Positions 1-9,646 are shown, counted from the first letter of the stretch. The stretch: DNA of 64,000 bases from JANLVJ01 sp031363945 (GCA_031363945.1 JANLVJ010000055.1:70447-134446); one strand, 5' to 3'. The notes: generated by a model from the letters alone, not told the origin. Numbers and translations are program-made.

Positions 1-1
1 T

Positions 2-808
2 GCTGAAATTAACTCAATATATATTGCGACCCCGCCAGCATTTCATAAAGATTATGCCATAAAAGCCCTAAAACTTGGTCTTAACGTTTATATAGAAAAG
101 CCGGTTACGCTAAATCAACAAGAAGCCAGAGAAATCGCCGAGGCTGCCTCACAATCTACTGGTAAACTCACCATTGCACATTATCGCCGTGCCGTTCCAA
201 TGTTTCTATATATAAAAGAGTTACTTGACAGACAGAAAATAGGAGACGTGCGTGCCATACAAATCAGAATGTGGCAGCCACTCAAGCCTTCACTTGTGGC
301 TGAAACCGATGATAACTGGAGACTAAATCCCGTACTATCTGGTGGGGGATATTTTCACGATCTGGCTCCACACCAGTTAGATCTTATGTACTATTTTTTC
401 GGCAAGCCAATCTTAGTAAGCGGCTTTTCACTAAATCAGTCGAAAGAATCAGCTGCTGATGACCATGTAGCAGGACTTGCACTATTCTCAGAAAACAAAG
501 TTTTGAACGGCTCCTGGAGTTTCAATGTTGAAGAAGAAGAAGAGGTTGATGAATGTCTGATCGTAGGTAGCAAAGGGTCAATTACTTTTCCTTTTTTTGG
601 TAAAACAGTTCTCTGGCAGAATGCAGATACTGAAGACGTACAGGTTATTCCATTTGAACACCCTAAACATATACAGCAGCCAATGATTGAAAAGGTCGTT
701 AGTTTCTTTCAGCATGAAGGTAATAACCCTTGCTCAATTGAAGATGCTATTGTTGTAATGGGTATGATAGATGCATTTACAAAAATTCCTTCTCTTATAG
801 CCAGTTAA
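2..808 (+). CDS. Gfo/Idh/MocA-family NAD(P)-dependent oxidoreductase (5' truncated by window)
   Basis: The reading frame is open from base 2, so the gene starts before the window; the ATG at 200 is internal. Upstream of it the frame reads ATPPAFHKDYAIKALKLG and then EKP, the lysine-containing motif that closes the Rossmann domain in this family. The C-terminal half has the family signature GGGYFHDLAPHQLDLM, whose Asp and His normally sit at the active site. Such enzymes oxidise or reduce sugars, inositols or related alcohols with NAD(P). The substrate cannot be told from sequence. About 270 residues are visible, so roughly 70-90 N-terminal residues with the GxGxxG loop should lie upstream. 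The family call is secure. Confidence 0.9.
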   Translation, partial: AEINSIYIATPPAFHKDYAIKALKLGLNVYIEKPVTLNQQEAREIAEAASQSTGKLTIAHYRRAVPMFLYIKELLDRQKIGDVRAIQIRMWQPLKPSLVAETDDNWRLNPVLSGGGYFHDLAPHQLDLMYYFFGKPILVSGFSLNQSKESAADDHVAGLALFSENKVLNGSWSFNVEEEEEVDECLIVGSKGSITFPFFGKTVLWQNADTEDVQVIPFEHPKHIQQPMIEKVVSFFQHEGNNPCSIEDAIVVMGMIDAFTKIPSLIAS

Positions 809-930
809 ATATGTTACAAAAAGCAGAAACTTCAGTTTTATTCTAAAATTTCCACTTTTCTTATTAATTGATTTAAGGTCATGTTAAGTCAGCCGACCAT
901 AGTAAAGAATCTTATTAAAGAGAAAGAAAG

Positions 931-1971
931 CTACAAACTAGCCATATCAATTACAAAACGGTAACGAACATCTCCTTTTAGTAAGCGGGTATAACTGGCT
1001 TGAACGTCTTTAATATCTATCAGTTCAATATCTGATACTATGTTATGAGCTGCACAGTAATCAAGCATTTCCTGGGTTTCAGGAATACCCCCAATACCTG
1101 AACCCGCTACACTTTTTCTGCCTGCAAGAAGTGCAAATACAGGTATTTCATGGGGTTCTGTTGGCGCACCAACACAAATATGTACACCATCAGTTTTTAA
1201 AAAAGAAAGATACATTGCCACATCATGTGTTGCTGAAACTGTATCAAGGATAAAATCAAATGAACCTTTAATAGCTTCAAGCTGATCCGGATCATTGGTC
1301 ACAATAAATTTATGTGCCCCTAAAGCTTTAGCTGCGGCTTCTTTAGATGGAGAGGTACTTAATACTGTTACTTCAGCTCCAAATGAAACACCAAATTTCA
1401 CAGCCATATGTCCCAGGCCACCCAGGCCAAGGACCGCAAGTTTATGACCCTTTCCAACTTTCCAATGTCTGAGCGGAGAATACGTAGTTATACCTGCGCA
1501 TAATAAAGGTGCAACTGCAGCAAGTGAAAGTTTATTAGAAATATGCAGGGTGAAATCTTCAGCTACTACAATGTTATTTGAATAACCCCCATAAGTTCTT
1601 ATTCCATCTTTACCAACACTATTATAAGTACCTACATTTCCATTCAGGCAGTATTGTTCAAGACCTTTTTGACAATTTGAACAGGTGCGGCACGAATCGA
1701 CCATACAACCTACACCGGCCAAATCTCCAACTTTAAATTTTTTGACTGAACTACCGATCTTGATAATTTTACCAACAATTTCATGGCCTGGTACCATTGG
1801 AAAAAGACCCGGGAACCATTCATTTTTGAGTTGATGCAAATCTGAATGGCATACTCCACAAAATAAAATGGCTATTTGAACATCACTTGGACCTACTTCC
1901 CTACGTTCAAATTTCCATACCGCAAGATCTGTTTCTGGATTTTGGGCTGCATATCCTTTTGTTTCTATCAT
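931..1971 (-). CDS. Zinc-dependent NAD(P) alcohol dehydrogenase (cinnamyl-alcohol/YahK-like)
   Basis: This is a 346-residue cytosolic medium-chain dehydrogenase that probably interconverts aldehydes and primary alcohols using NADPH. Catalytic-zinc ligands are visible as CGVCHSD (Cys41) and GHE (His63). The structural zinc site is intact at Cys94, Cys97, Cys100 and Cys108. The Rossmann loop is GLGGLGHMAVK near residue 185. Length and motif order match the YahK/AdhC and plant CAD-like branch, whose members usually prefer NADP. It is convergent with the preceding oxidoreductase and stands alone. The physiological substrate is unknown. The start at 1971 gives the expected N-terminus. Confidence 0.9.
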   Translation of the reverse strand: MIETKGYAAQNPETDLAVWKFERREVGPSDVQIAILFCGVCHSDLHQLKNEWFPGLFPMVPGHEIVGKIIKIGSSVKKFKVGDLAGVGCMVDSCRTCSNCQKGLEQYCLNGNVGTYNSVGKDGIRTYGGYSNNIVVAEDFTLHISNKLSLAAVAPLLCAGITTYSPLRHWKVGKGHKLAVLGLGGLGHMAVKFGVSFGAEVTVLSTSPSKEAAAKALGAHKFIVTNDPDQLEAIKGSFDFILDTVSATHDVAMYLSFLKTDGVHICVGAPTEPHEIPVFALLAGRKSVAGSGIGGIPETQEMLDYCAAHNIVSDIELIDIKDVQASYTRLLKGDVRYRFVIDMASL

Positions 1972-2194
1972 GTTGTAAAAATAAATAAATCAATCAATAG
2001 CAATCGTTCTATAACTTGAGTTTTACCAAACCACTGATTGTAAAATTATTACAATACAATAACAATATTACCTCACGGAAATAATATTAAATTTCTTAAT
2101 GATATTTTTAGAATGAATAGTAAAATAAAAATAGTGTTGTCAAAAATGCTACTGTTTTAACTGTTTGATTAGCTCTCACCGTAAATATTTTCAT

Positions 2195-5100
2195 ATGAAC
2201 ACAATTTTACTCACTGTTGCCAGGAATTGTAGTAAGTTTTTGGCGTTCGCATTCGCGCTAACCTGCTTTTTAATGAACGGTGACGCCAAAGCCCAAAACA
2301 AAAGCCAAGCGAATGATCCGTACTGGCAAATTTTACAAAAACAAGTTATCATGACGGCCCATGCAGGCAATGGTGAAAATTTTCAAACCCGGATTGAAAA
2401 CCCGAAAACTAAGTTAACTGCTTCTGATGCAGGTAATGATAGAGGAAATGGATTAAGCGATTTTATAAAGCATGAACGTGATATGCTCTTGAATCCAGAA
2501 ACAAAAAAAATGCCAGCCATGATGCGGATGCGCGAACTTAATTTCACGAAAGGTATTAGTGGTAATCTGGGCGGTCCAAGGCTAATGATGGCAGCTTCAG
2601 CAAATGCAAAATCAAGTGGTGGTCAAACTCAGGTTTGGAAAGAAAGAGGACCATATAATGTCGGGGGTAGAACAAGAGCACTTGCAATTGATCTGAACAA
2701 TGAAAAAATTATTCTCGCCGGAGGTATCACCGGGGGGATCTGGCGTACCGATGACAGTGGTCAGAAATGGGTAAGGGTAACCCGAAGAAATGATATTTCA
2801 AGTGTGACCTATGTTGTACAGGATCCAAGGCCAGGACATAGAAACATCTGGTATTACGGCACTGGTGAATTAATCGGAAGTTCGGAAAGCGGAAACTCCA
2901 CCTCTATAATTCAAGGAAATGGTATTTTTAAATCAACAGATGGTGGGCATTCATTCAGCGTCTTAAGTTCAACTGTTTACGGTAGCCCGACAGTGGCTAC
3001 TCCTTTTTCATTTATTTTCAGCCTTGCTGTAAACCCGTTAAACGGTGATCTTTTAGTAGGTAGTGCCAAAGGGATTTTCAGAAGTACAGATGGTGGTGAT
3101 TCTTTTACTCAATTACTCGATGCGGCATCTGATAATTTACTTCATATAGCTGAAGTGATTTTTACACCTAAAGGCGTTCTTTATGCTTCGGTCTCACATG
3201 GTGGTCACCCAAATCGCGGAGTATTTCAGTCCCTTGATGGAGGTGATAGTTTCAAAAATATAACACCAGTAAATTTCCCATCATCCTATGGGAGAATTGT
3301 GATGGGTTATGCTCCTCAAAAAGAAGAAATTGTTTATTTCTACGGCTATAACCCTACAATTGACAGTGCTTTTCTATTTAAATACAATTTTAATAGAAAA
3401 ATAAATACCAGTGATAACTGGTATGATTATACTGCCAATCTTCCAAAGCTTGGCGGTAATGTAGGTAATCTCGATGTACAAACAGGGTATGATATGGTTG
3501 TTAAAGTTTTTCCAACCGATACAAACGAAGTTTTTATATGCGGTACCAATATTTACCGCTCTAATACTGGTTTTAGCAAACCAATTGCTTTATCAGATTG
3601 GATAGGCGGTTACTCTTCAGCAAATGATGTCAGTAAATACACAAATCACCATCCAGACCAGCATCAATTGATCTTTTTCCCTTCTGATCCTAAAAAAGTT
3701 CTAACTAGTAATGATGGAGGTGTGCAGGTTACGAGCGATATTCTTGGTAACAGCGGAAAAATTGAATCTGTCAGCTGGACATCACTTGATAATGGATACT
3801 ATACATCACAACCTTACCAGGTAACATTTGATCCCTTTGGAACTTCTACTAATTTAATTGCAGGTTTTCAGGATAATGGTTCGTGGTCATCATCAGGTGA
3901 GGCAAGTATTAGTCCGTGGTCTGAAACTGGCCCTGGTGACGGTGGCTTCGCAGGGTTATATGATGGTGGAAAAACCAGGTATGTATCATTTAATTATGGA
4001 AATATCTACCGACTAACCTATCCAGCCGGAAGCACTGATGGGGGGCAGCCTGCAACTGTAACCTATCTCAGTCCTACTGCTACAGGTTCAACCACAGGTT
4101 TTGCCCAGATTCCATTTTATACTTTCGATGAGAACAATAAACAGGTGATGTATCTGCCACAGGCAAATTTTTTATGGAGGAATCTGCATCTTGATAAGAT
4201 ACCAGTAGGAAATCCTAACCCAACTTCAATTTATTGGACAAAGCTGAAAGGTACTATCCTGAAAGACTCTAATTCGTATGTTACTGCTGTTGTAACTTCA
4301 AGAACGGCTCCATCAAACAGACTTTATTTTGGGAGTAGTTCAGGAGGGATTTTCAAAATTGATAATAGTAATATTGGTGATAAACCTGCTGAAGATATTT
4401 CAACTGGTAAAAATTTACCTGCAGGTTATGTTAGTTCGTTAATCGTTGATCCTGCAGATGGAGACCGGGTATTTGCTGTTTTTTCTAATTATGGTATAAA
4501 AAGTGTTTTTTACAGCAAAAATGCAGGTAAGTCTTGGATATCTATCAGTGGAAATCTTGAAGAATTTCCTGATGGCAGTGGTGATGGTCCGTCGGTGAGA
4601 TGGATTTCTATTTTAGGAAACAGCGACCGTTATATTGTAGGAACTTCAACAGGTTTATATTATACTACTAAATTGGCTGGTGATGGCACTAAGTGGATTC
4701 AAGATAGTAAAAATACGATCGGTGATGATATCATACCCTATATAAAAACCCGTGATGATGGTTATATTGCTCTTGCAGCCCATGGTAATGGTATGTTTGA
4801 TGCAAAGCTACCGGTTACCAAAATTCCATCACCAACACTGATACTTGAAAGAAATTTATATGATCTTGCAGAAATCGTAGGTGGGCCACCAATAATTTAT
4901 GACCTGAATACAATATTTAAAACAACTGATAATAAACCTTTTCATGTTGATTTTTATGATTCAGATACCTCTCTGATTACAGTACGTCAGGAAGGGCATT
5001 ATGCATATATCAGGTTCAAAGGCAGAAAATTAGGAACAGCTACAATAGGAATGATTGCATCCAGGGGCAAAGAGGTTGTTTCAACAGGCTTTGATATTTC

Positions 5101-6250
5101 AGTTGCTGGCCTGGCCAGTGCTAATTTACTGTATAGCCAGTATAACAATCCAGGGATCAATTACGCTTATTCTCAAAATTTTCCTGATATAAATACGACA
5201 TGGCAGTCATCAGACGATTTCTTTGTTCCAAAAGGACAAACCTGGAATATTGATCATGTTCTTGCGGTAGGAGCAGAATCGAATGCTGGAACTATTTTTA
5301 AATCAATAAATGTTATTATCTATGCAGATAGCATGGGTAAACCAGGTAAAATTCTGAGAACTGAGAAGGGATTATTCCCGATAGATGATACAACAAGCAC
5401 AAATTTAAATGTAAAGCTTGGTAAACCACTTGCGTTAATGGGTGGTCATTACTGGATCTCTGTATATCCTGATTTAAATATAATCAGTTCTACTTTATCA
5501 ACACCACAATTATGGGGCTGGGCAACACAAATGCATGAAGTTGGTTCGAGATTTCTGTTTAAGCGAGTTAAAGATGCCCAGTCTGGTGTCAGCGGTTGGA
5601 TCAGTGATCCAATGGCATCATTGCTAAATGCTGATACAACTGCCAATTATGACTTGTCATTCTTTCTGTATGGTAGTGCTTCACATGTTACTCCACCAGC
5701 AGCACCAACCAAACTTATAGCAAGTATAGTGAATGATGCGGAAATCGATTTATCATGGGTAAGTAATTCAACAAATGAACGAGCATTTAAAATTGAACGC
5801 TCAATTGATGGTATTCATTTTACGAAAGTCACGTTAGTAGATGGGGGAGTAACAACCTATCAGGATCTTAATAAATTTGACAGGAAAAACGATTATTATT
5901 ATAGAGTGAATGCTTTAGGAATAGATAGCAATTCTGCTTTCTCGAATATAGTCCAAGTAAAATTTAAAGGGTATCCAGGAACCGGAGAGATACATCCTTT
6001 ATCAGTTTTAACCAAAATAAAGGTTTTTTCAAATCCAAATGTGGGTTTATTCAAGGTTTTCGTTCCAGTTGAAGTTGGAGACGTTTATATGACCCTTTAC
6101 AATACTCAGGGGATCAAACTTCAGACAATTGGTAGAGTTAAGAATGGACAGACGATTAGCATTAACATTACAAATTTAGATAATGCGACATATATCTTAA
6201 AGGTTGAAAAACAGCAAGAGTCACAGTCGTTCTATGTAGTCAAGAAATAA
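2195..6250 (+). CDS. Secreted Asp-box beta-propeller protein with fibronectin III domain and T9SS sorting tail
   Basis: I take ATG 2195 (1351 residues) over an upstream in-frame TTG at 2165, because it places a basic start and hydrophobic signal peptide ending in GDAKAQ in the normal position. From about residue 150 to 800 there are repeated Asp-box/BNR motifs (TDDSGQKW, STDGGHSF, STDGGDSF, SLDGGDSF, SKNAGKSW) as in sortilin/VPS10-like and sialidase-like propellers. A fibronectin type III domain follows at about residues 1170-1260. The last 75 residues form a T9SS type A sorting domain (NPNVGLFKV ... YILKVEKQ). The protein is therefore predicted to cross the outer membrane and be surface-attached or released. 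Ligand or enzymatic activity is unknown; catalytic sialidase residues were not recognised. Monocistronic, with a strong terminator at 6354. Confidence 0.88.
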   Translation: MNTILLTVARNCSKFLAFAFALTCFLMNGDAKAQNKSQANDPYWQILQKQVIMTAHAGNGENFQTRIENPKTKLTASDAGNDRGNGLSDFIKHERDMLLNPETKKMPAMMRMRELNFTKGISGNLGGPRLMMAASANAKSSGGQTQVWKERGPYNVGGRTRALAIDLNNEKIILAGGITGGIWRTDDSGQKWVRVTRRNDISSVTYVVQDPRPGHRNIWYYGTGELIGSSESGNSTSIIQGNGIFKSTDGGHSFSVLSSTVYGSPTVATPFSFIFSLAVNPLNGDLLVGSAKGIFRSTDGGDSFTQLLDAASDNLLHIAEVIFTPKGVLYASVSHGGHPNRGVFQSLDGGDSFKNITPVNFPSSYGRIVMGYAPQKEEIVYFYGYNPTIDSAFLFKYNFNRKINTSDNWYDYTANLPKLGGNVGNLDVQTGYDMVVKVFPTDTNEVFICGTNIYRSNTGFSKPIALSDWIGGYSSANDVSKYTNHHPDQHQLIFFPSDPKKVLTSNDGGVQVTSDILGNSGKIESVSWTSLDNGYYTSQPYQVTFDPFGTSTNLIAGFQDNGSWSSSGEASISPWSETGPGDGGFAGLYDGGKTRYVSFNYGNIYRLTYPAGSTDGGQPATVTYLSPTATGSTTGFAQIPFYTFDENNKQVMYLPQANFLWRNLHLDKIPVGNPNPTSIYWTKLKGTILKDSNSYVTAVVTSRTAPSNRLYFGSSSGGIFKIDNSNIGDKPAEDISTGKNLPAGYVSSLIVDPADGDRVFAVFSNYGIKSVFYSKNAGKSWISISGNLEEFPDGSGDGPSVRWISILGNSDRYIVGTSTGLYYTTKLAGDGTKWIQDSKNTIGDDIIPYIKTRDDGYIALAAHGNGMFDAKLPVTKIPSPTLILERNLYDLAEIVGGPPIIYDLNTIFKTTDNKPFHVDFYDSDTSLITVRQEGHYAYIRFKGRKLGTATIGMIASRGKEVVSTGFDISVAGLASANLLYSQYNNPGINYAYSQNFPDINTTWQSSDDFFVPKGQTWNIDHVLAVGAESNAGTIFKSINVIIYADSMGKPGKILRTEKGLFPIDDTTSTNLNVKLGKPLALMGGHYWISVYPDLNIISSTLSTPQLWGWATQMHEVGSRFLFKRVKDAQSGVSGWISDPMASLLNADTTANYDLSFFLYGSASHVTPPAAPTKLIASIVNDAEIDLSWVSNSTNERAFKIERSIDGIHFTKVTLVDGGVTTYQDLNKFDRKNDYYYRVNALGIDSNSAFSNIVQVKFKGYPGTGEIHPLSVLTKIKVFSNPNVGLFKVFVPVEVGDVYMTLYNTQGIKLQTIGRVKNGQTISINITNLDNATYILKVEKQQESQSFYVVKK

Positions 6251-6353
6251 TTATCAAATAAGAAATACCTTTTATTCAGAAATCAGCGTAAGTAGGATTA
6301 CTTATTTAAAACTGATATAAAAATTGTAACTGGTTAAAACAAATTTCTGGTCA

Positions 6354-6394
6354 GGAAACCCTTCATTCGTTAAACAATGAGGGGTTTCCTTTTT
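6354..6394 (+). terminator. Rho-independent terminator of the beta-propeller gene
   Basis: A 14-bp stem (GGAAACCCTTCATT pairing with AATGAGGGGTTTCC, one G-U pair) with an 8-nt loop is followed by TTTTT. It lies about 100 bases after the stop codon of the secreted propeller gene. Confidence 0.85.
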
Positions 6395-6998
6395 ATTGAT
6401 TTGACTGATTAATATTGGCATATCCTGCTGTGACCTAAAAGATGCCGTTTACTCAATAAATAGAGATTTGGCAGAATTAATTTGTATAATTTGTCAGTAT
6501 ATCTGTGTTTTGTCAGTACCATTGACAAGATGTCAGTATATTAATTTTTGAGCCTTTTAGATCATATTTATTGTCTTTTTTTGTTTTGTAAACCAAAATT
6601 AAATACAGGACTTTTCATTTTGAGCTCTCCTAAACGAAATTTTTCACTCTTTGGATTTTTATATTTTTTAAAATGATACAAAAACTTATAAAACAGATTT
6701 AATTATATGGTCTTTATCTCAAAAAAAAATGTTTTATCATAAATCTTAACTTTTAAATAAATTCTTGTCACGAAATAATGCTTTTGAGTAATCATTACAG
6801 CAGCTGATAACAATTCCGGAGCTAATTTGCCGAAATAAAGAATCCCAAAATTCATAAAAGTATCCTTTTAAGAAATGAAGCATTACCTCTGTAATTATGG
6901 CATATTATTAGACATATTGATTTGGAATTGCAGTTATTGTTTTGTTTATAACCTGCTATCTATAAATAATTTACTAACCTAAAATTAAATTAATCGTT
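6395..6998. other. Non-coding AT-rich intergenic stretch
   Basis: No convincing gene was seen on either strand. The stretch contains the spaced TGTCAGTA repeats described separately and is otherwise AT-rich. It lies between a terminator and a possible short gene at 6999, so it could carry a promoter region or an unrecognised RNA. Confidence 0.5.
6492..6538 (+). repeat. Three helically phased TGTCAGTA direct repeats with an embedded inverted repeat
   Basis: TGTCAGTA occurs at 6492, 6511 and 6531, that is with 19- and 20-base periods, close to two helical turns. The middle copy is also half of an inverted repeat, TTGTCA at 6510 and TGACAA at 6523. This is the pattern expected of an operator bound by a protein array, but no regulator is adjacent and the function is inferred only from spacing. 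Confidence 0.5.
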
Positions 6999-7082
6999 AT
7001 GCTAATTGCCCTAGAAGTTGCAGCATTTTTATGTGTATTGTTAATTCCAACATTTGCTCCAGCTAGAAAGATAAAGAACTAA
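6999..7082 (+). CDS. Possible 27-residue membrane miniprotein
   Basis: The ORF runs ATG to TAA and encodes one hydrophobic segment (IALEVAAFLCVLLIPTFAP) followed by a basic tail (ARKIKN), the layout of a single-pass inner-membrane miniprotein. A strong terminator starts 25 bases after its stop codon although no other gene precedes it, so a short transcript probably ends there. I do not recognise a family. The hydrophobic core is compatible with a small membrane subunit or modulator. It could also be chance within a small RNA gene. Confidence 0.4.
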   Translation: MLIALEVAAFLCVLLIPTFAPARKIKN

Positions 7083-7106
7083 ATCTATTTTTGTGTAGAT
7101 ATAAGA

Positions 7107-7136
7107 ATGGGTAGCCGAATGGTACCCATTTTTTTT
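7107..7136 (+). terminator. Rho-independent terminator after the miniprotein ORF
   Basis: ATGGGTA pairs with TACCCAT across a 9-nt loop and runs straight into eight T residues. It has no longer gene upstream to serve, which supports a short transcription unit ending here. Confidence 0.8.
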
Positions 7137-7216
7137 GCCCAAAATTTATTTGGGCGTAAAATATTTTAACTAAAACACTTTAGAAAGTCTTTCCAGAAAA
7201 GTCTACCAAGTAGTAT

Positions 7217-7244
7217 TTGCCTCCTGTGCTTTTCATTAGTTTTG
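7217..7244 (+). promoter_or_regulatory. Bacteroidota-type promoter for the S1/P1 nuclease gene
   Basis: TTG at 7217 and TAGTTTTG at 7237 are 17 bases apart, matching the TTG-N17-23-TAnnTTTG consensus described for Bacteroidota sigma factors. Transcription would begin near 7250, giving a leader of about 105 bases before the ATG at 7357. Confidence 0.5.
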
Positions 7245-7356
7245 CAGCCGCAAATTAATGCCAGTAAACATTCTCTTTGATCAATCTTTAAGCATCGTTA
7301 ATTTAATACTGTGTTAACCTCAGTCAGTTATATTTGTTAAGAAACTAATGTAACTG

Positions 7357-8472
7357 ATGAAAAAATACTATTTATTTACTTTTACGTTATTTGTTGCATT
7401 TACATTAGTCTCATGGGGTGTTATCGCACATCGGGCTATTGGTAAAATTGCAGAAAACCACCTGAGTTCTCAGGCAAATACAGCTGTGAATGAAATTTTG
7501 GGAGAACAAAGTCTGTCAGATGTAAGTACCTATGCAGATGAAATCAGGTCCAAGCCTGAATTTAAAATTACTGGTACATGGCATTATATAAACCTACCAC
7601 CTGGTTTAAACCAGGATCAGTTTAACCTGAAAGTTGGTACAATGGTTCAGGGTAATGTTTACTCAGCACTCATGCAATGTGAACAGGATTTGCAAAGTAA
7701 AACCACAAATAAAGACCAAAAAATCTTTGCGCTAAAATTTATTGTGCATCTGGTTGGTGATCTGCATCAGCCCATGCATGTTTCAAGAGAAGAGGATAAG
7801 GGTGGAAATACTATACAATTAAATTTTAATGGTCAGGGCAGTAACTTACACCGTGTCTGGGATAGTGGGCTGATTGAAAAACAAGGAATGACCTATGAGC
7901 AGCTCGCTGCCAGTAATGATAAGGCAACTCCGGCTGAAATTAAAAAATGGCAGTCAGAACCAATAATTAAATGGTTATATGAAAGTTATCAGGTAAGCTC
8001 ACAACTTTATAAAGAGGTTGACTCAATGAAAAGCCGTTCTTTAGGTGATAAATATTATGATGAACATATAACCCTGGTAGGAGAGCGTATTGAAAAAGCG
8101 GGTATCAGACTGGCGGGTGTTTTAAATACGATTTTTAGCAATAAACAAATCAATCAAGGGATAGTATTAAAGACTACAACTTTTGTTTTGCCATTAACTG
8201 TAGTATCAGATAGTACAATAACAATCTGTGATAAGGTATTTAGTGGCAAATTTTTTGAGAAATCAGATCTTACGCTTTTAAATATGGGTGCCGAGTATCC
8301 AAATCAAACCATGTCAATAGTAATAAAAGGAGCAGATCGCGCTAAATTTAAAATAGCACCAGAAACCGCCTTCGCAAATAAATTAGTTTGTGTAACAGGG
8401 AAACAAGTTATTTATAAAGGAAAAAAAGAAATTATCGTTACTGATACTACACAAATTAAAATCAAGCTTTAA
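7357..8472 (+). CDS. S1/P1-type zinc-dependent nuclease with C-terminal extension
   Basis: These exported enzymes use three zinc ions to cleave single-stranded DNA and RNA and release 5'-nucleotides. The signal peptide ends before Trp20, the residue whose backbone becomes the N-terminal zinc ligand after cleavage. Further ligand motifs are visible: AHRAIG, YADE, TWHYIN, HLVGDLHQPMHV and NLHRVWDSG. The nuclease fold ends near residue 265. About 105 more residues, rich in beta-strand-like sequence, follow and are not part of the standard nuclease; I do not recognise them. A good promoter lies upstream and the next gene starts 101 bases downstream. The protein probably scavenges phosphate and nucleosides from the periplasm or exterior. 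Confidence 0.9.
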   Translation: MKKYYLFTFTLFVAFTLVSWGVIAHRAIGKIAENHLSSQANTAVNEILGEQSLSDVSTYADEIRSKPEFKITGTWHYINLPPGLNQDQFNLKVGTMVQGNVYSALMQCEQDLQSKTTNKDQKIFALKFIVHLVGDLHQPMHVSREEDKGGNTIQLNFNGQGSNLHRVWDSGLIEKQGMTYEQLAASNDKATPAEIKKWQSEPIIKWLYESYQVSSQLYKEVDSMKSRSLGDKYYDEHITLVGERIEKAGIRLAGVLNTIFSNKQINQGIVLKTTTFVLPLTVVSDSTITICDKVFSGKFFEKSDLTLLNMGAEYPNQTMSIVIKGADRAKFKIAPETAFANKLVCVTGKQVIYKGKKEIIVTDTTQIKIKL

Positions 8473-8573
8473 TGTCACTGCATAAAAGTATCACTTAAAA
8501 TAACATAGAAAAATTTTGTGTAAAGGAAATATTAAAATTTTGACCCAGATACCGTTTATCATTATATTCAGCG

Positions 8574-9566
8574 ATGAAAATAATGGTAACCGGTTCAACT
8601 GGTTTTATCGGCTCGCACTTAACTAAAGAACTTCTCACCGCCGGTCATACGATTCATTTATTGATTCGCGGTCAAAACATTCATCATTGTCAGGTAAACC
8701 AGCAGATTACCGTTTTTCAGGGAGATATACTTGATCAAAATTCGCTGAATCTTGCCATGCAGGGGTGTGAGCAAATTTATCATCTTGCGGCCCTTGCAAG
8801 CGTTTGGAATACAGATAACAGTCTGTTTTATGAAACTAATTGCAAGGGAACGGATCTTCTTTTTCATACTGCGCTTATAAATAATATTAGCAAAATCGTC
8901 TTCTCTTCGACAGCTGGCACCTTTGGGCCATCAGTAAACAAGTCTGTTACTGAAAAAAGTATAAGAACAGTTGATTTTTTCAATTCTTATGAAACTTCTA
9001 AGTTCATGGCAGAAGAAAGGGCTCTCTATTATAATTTACAGGGTCTGAAAATTGTAACAGTTAACCCTACCCGCGTTTATGGACCTGGATTACTTTCTGA
9101 AAGTAATCCATTTACACGCCTAATGCGATTATACCTTCAAGGAAAATGGAGAATTATGCCCGGAAATGGGCAATTTTTAGGAAATTATGTTTTTATCGAT
9201 GATGTCGTTAATGGCTTGATAGCAGCCATGGAACGGGGTAAACCAGGAGAAAAGTATTTACTCGGGGGTGAGGATTGTACTTATAGTGAATTTTTCAGGC
9301 TCTTGTCAAATATATCCGGTAAAGATATCCGCTTATTTAAATTCCCTATGTCGCTCTTAAAAGTATTAGCAATAATTGAAGTATTAAAAGCTAAAACCTT
9401 CAATCAACAACCATTAATTACTCCAGAATGGGTCGAAAAGTATAAATATAATTGGGGGGTATGCAGTACAAAAGCCATTAATGATCTTGGTTATTCATAT
9501 CATACCTTGGCTCAAGGTATGAAAATTACCATTGACTGGTTAAATGCTGAAAAGCTGATCAACTGA
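8574..9566 (+). CDS. NAD(P)-dependent epimerase/dehydratase (extended SDR), first gene of the arsenosugar-type cluster
   Basis: This is a 330-residue extended short-chain dehydrogenase. The N-terminal nucleotide loop is GSTGFIGSHL, and the catalytic YETSK (YxxxK) follows at about residue 142. The next motif, NPTRVYGPG, is typical of dihydroflavonol-reductase-like and sugar epimerase-like members. Context places it at the head of five same-strand genes that match the arsenosugar biosynthesis set, so it may act on the ribosyl moiety or a sugar donor; that is inference. Sequence alone supports only the superfamily. The start is fixed by the Rossmann motif immediately after the ATG. Confidence 0.85.
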   Translation: MKIMVTGSTGFIGSHLTKELLTAGHTIHLLIRGQNIHHCQVNQQITVFQGDILDQNSLNLAMQGCEQIYHLAALASVWNTDNSLFYETNCKGTDLLFHTALINNISKIVFSSTAGTFGPSVNKSVTEKSIRTVDFFNSYETSKFMAEERALYYNLQGLKIVTVNPTRVYGPGLLSESNPFTRLMRLYLQGKWRIMPGNGQFLGNYVFIDDVVNGLIAAMERGKPGEKYLLGGEDCTYSEFFRLLSNISGKDIRLFKFPMSLLKVLAIIEVLKAKTFNQQPLITPEWVEKYKYNWGVCSTKAINDLGYSYHTLAQGMKITIDWLNAEKLIN

Positions 9567-9646
9567 AGTGTTTGACTAAACCTTTTCTGTATTTTATTGT
9601 ACTAATTCTTACCTGAAACGTAATTCTTTAAAACTAAACTTACTAT

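Noticed and set aside
2165..2194. Upstream TTG start for the beta-propeller gene
   Set aside because: It adds ten residues before the signal peptide; ATG 2195 gives a normal signal peptide.
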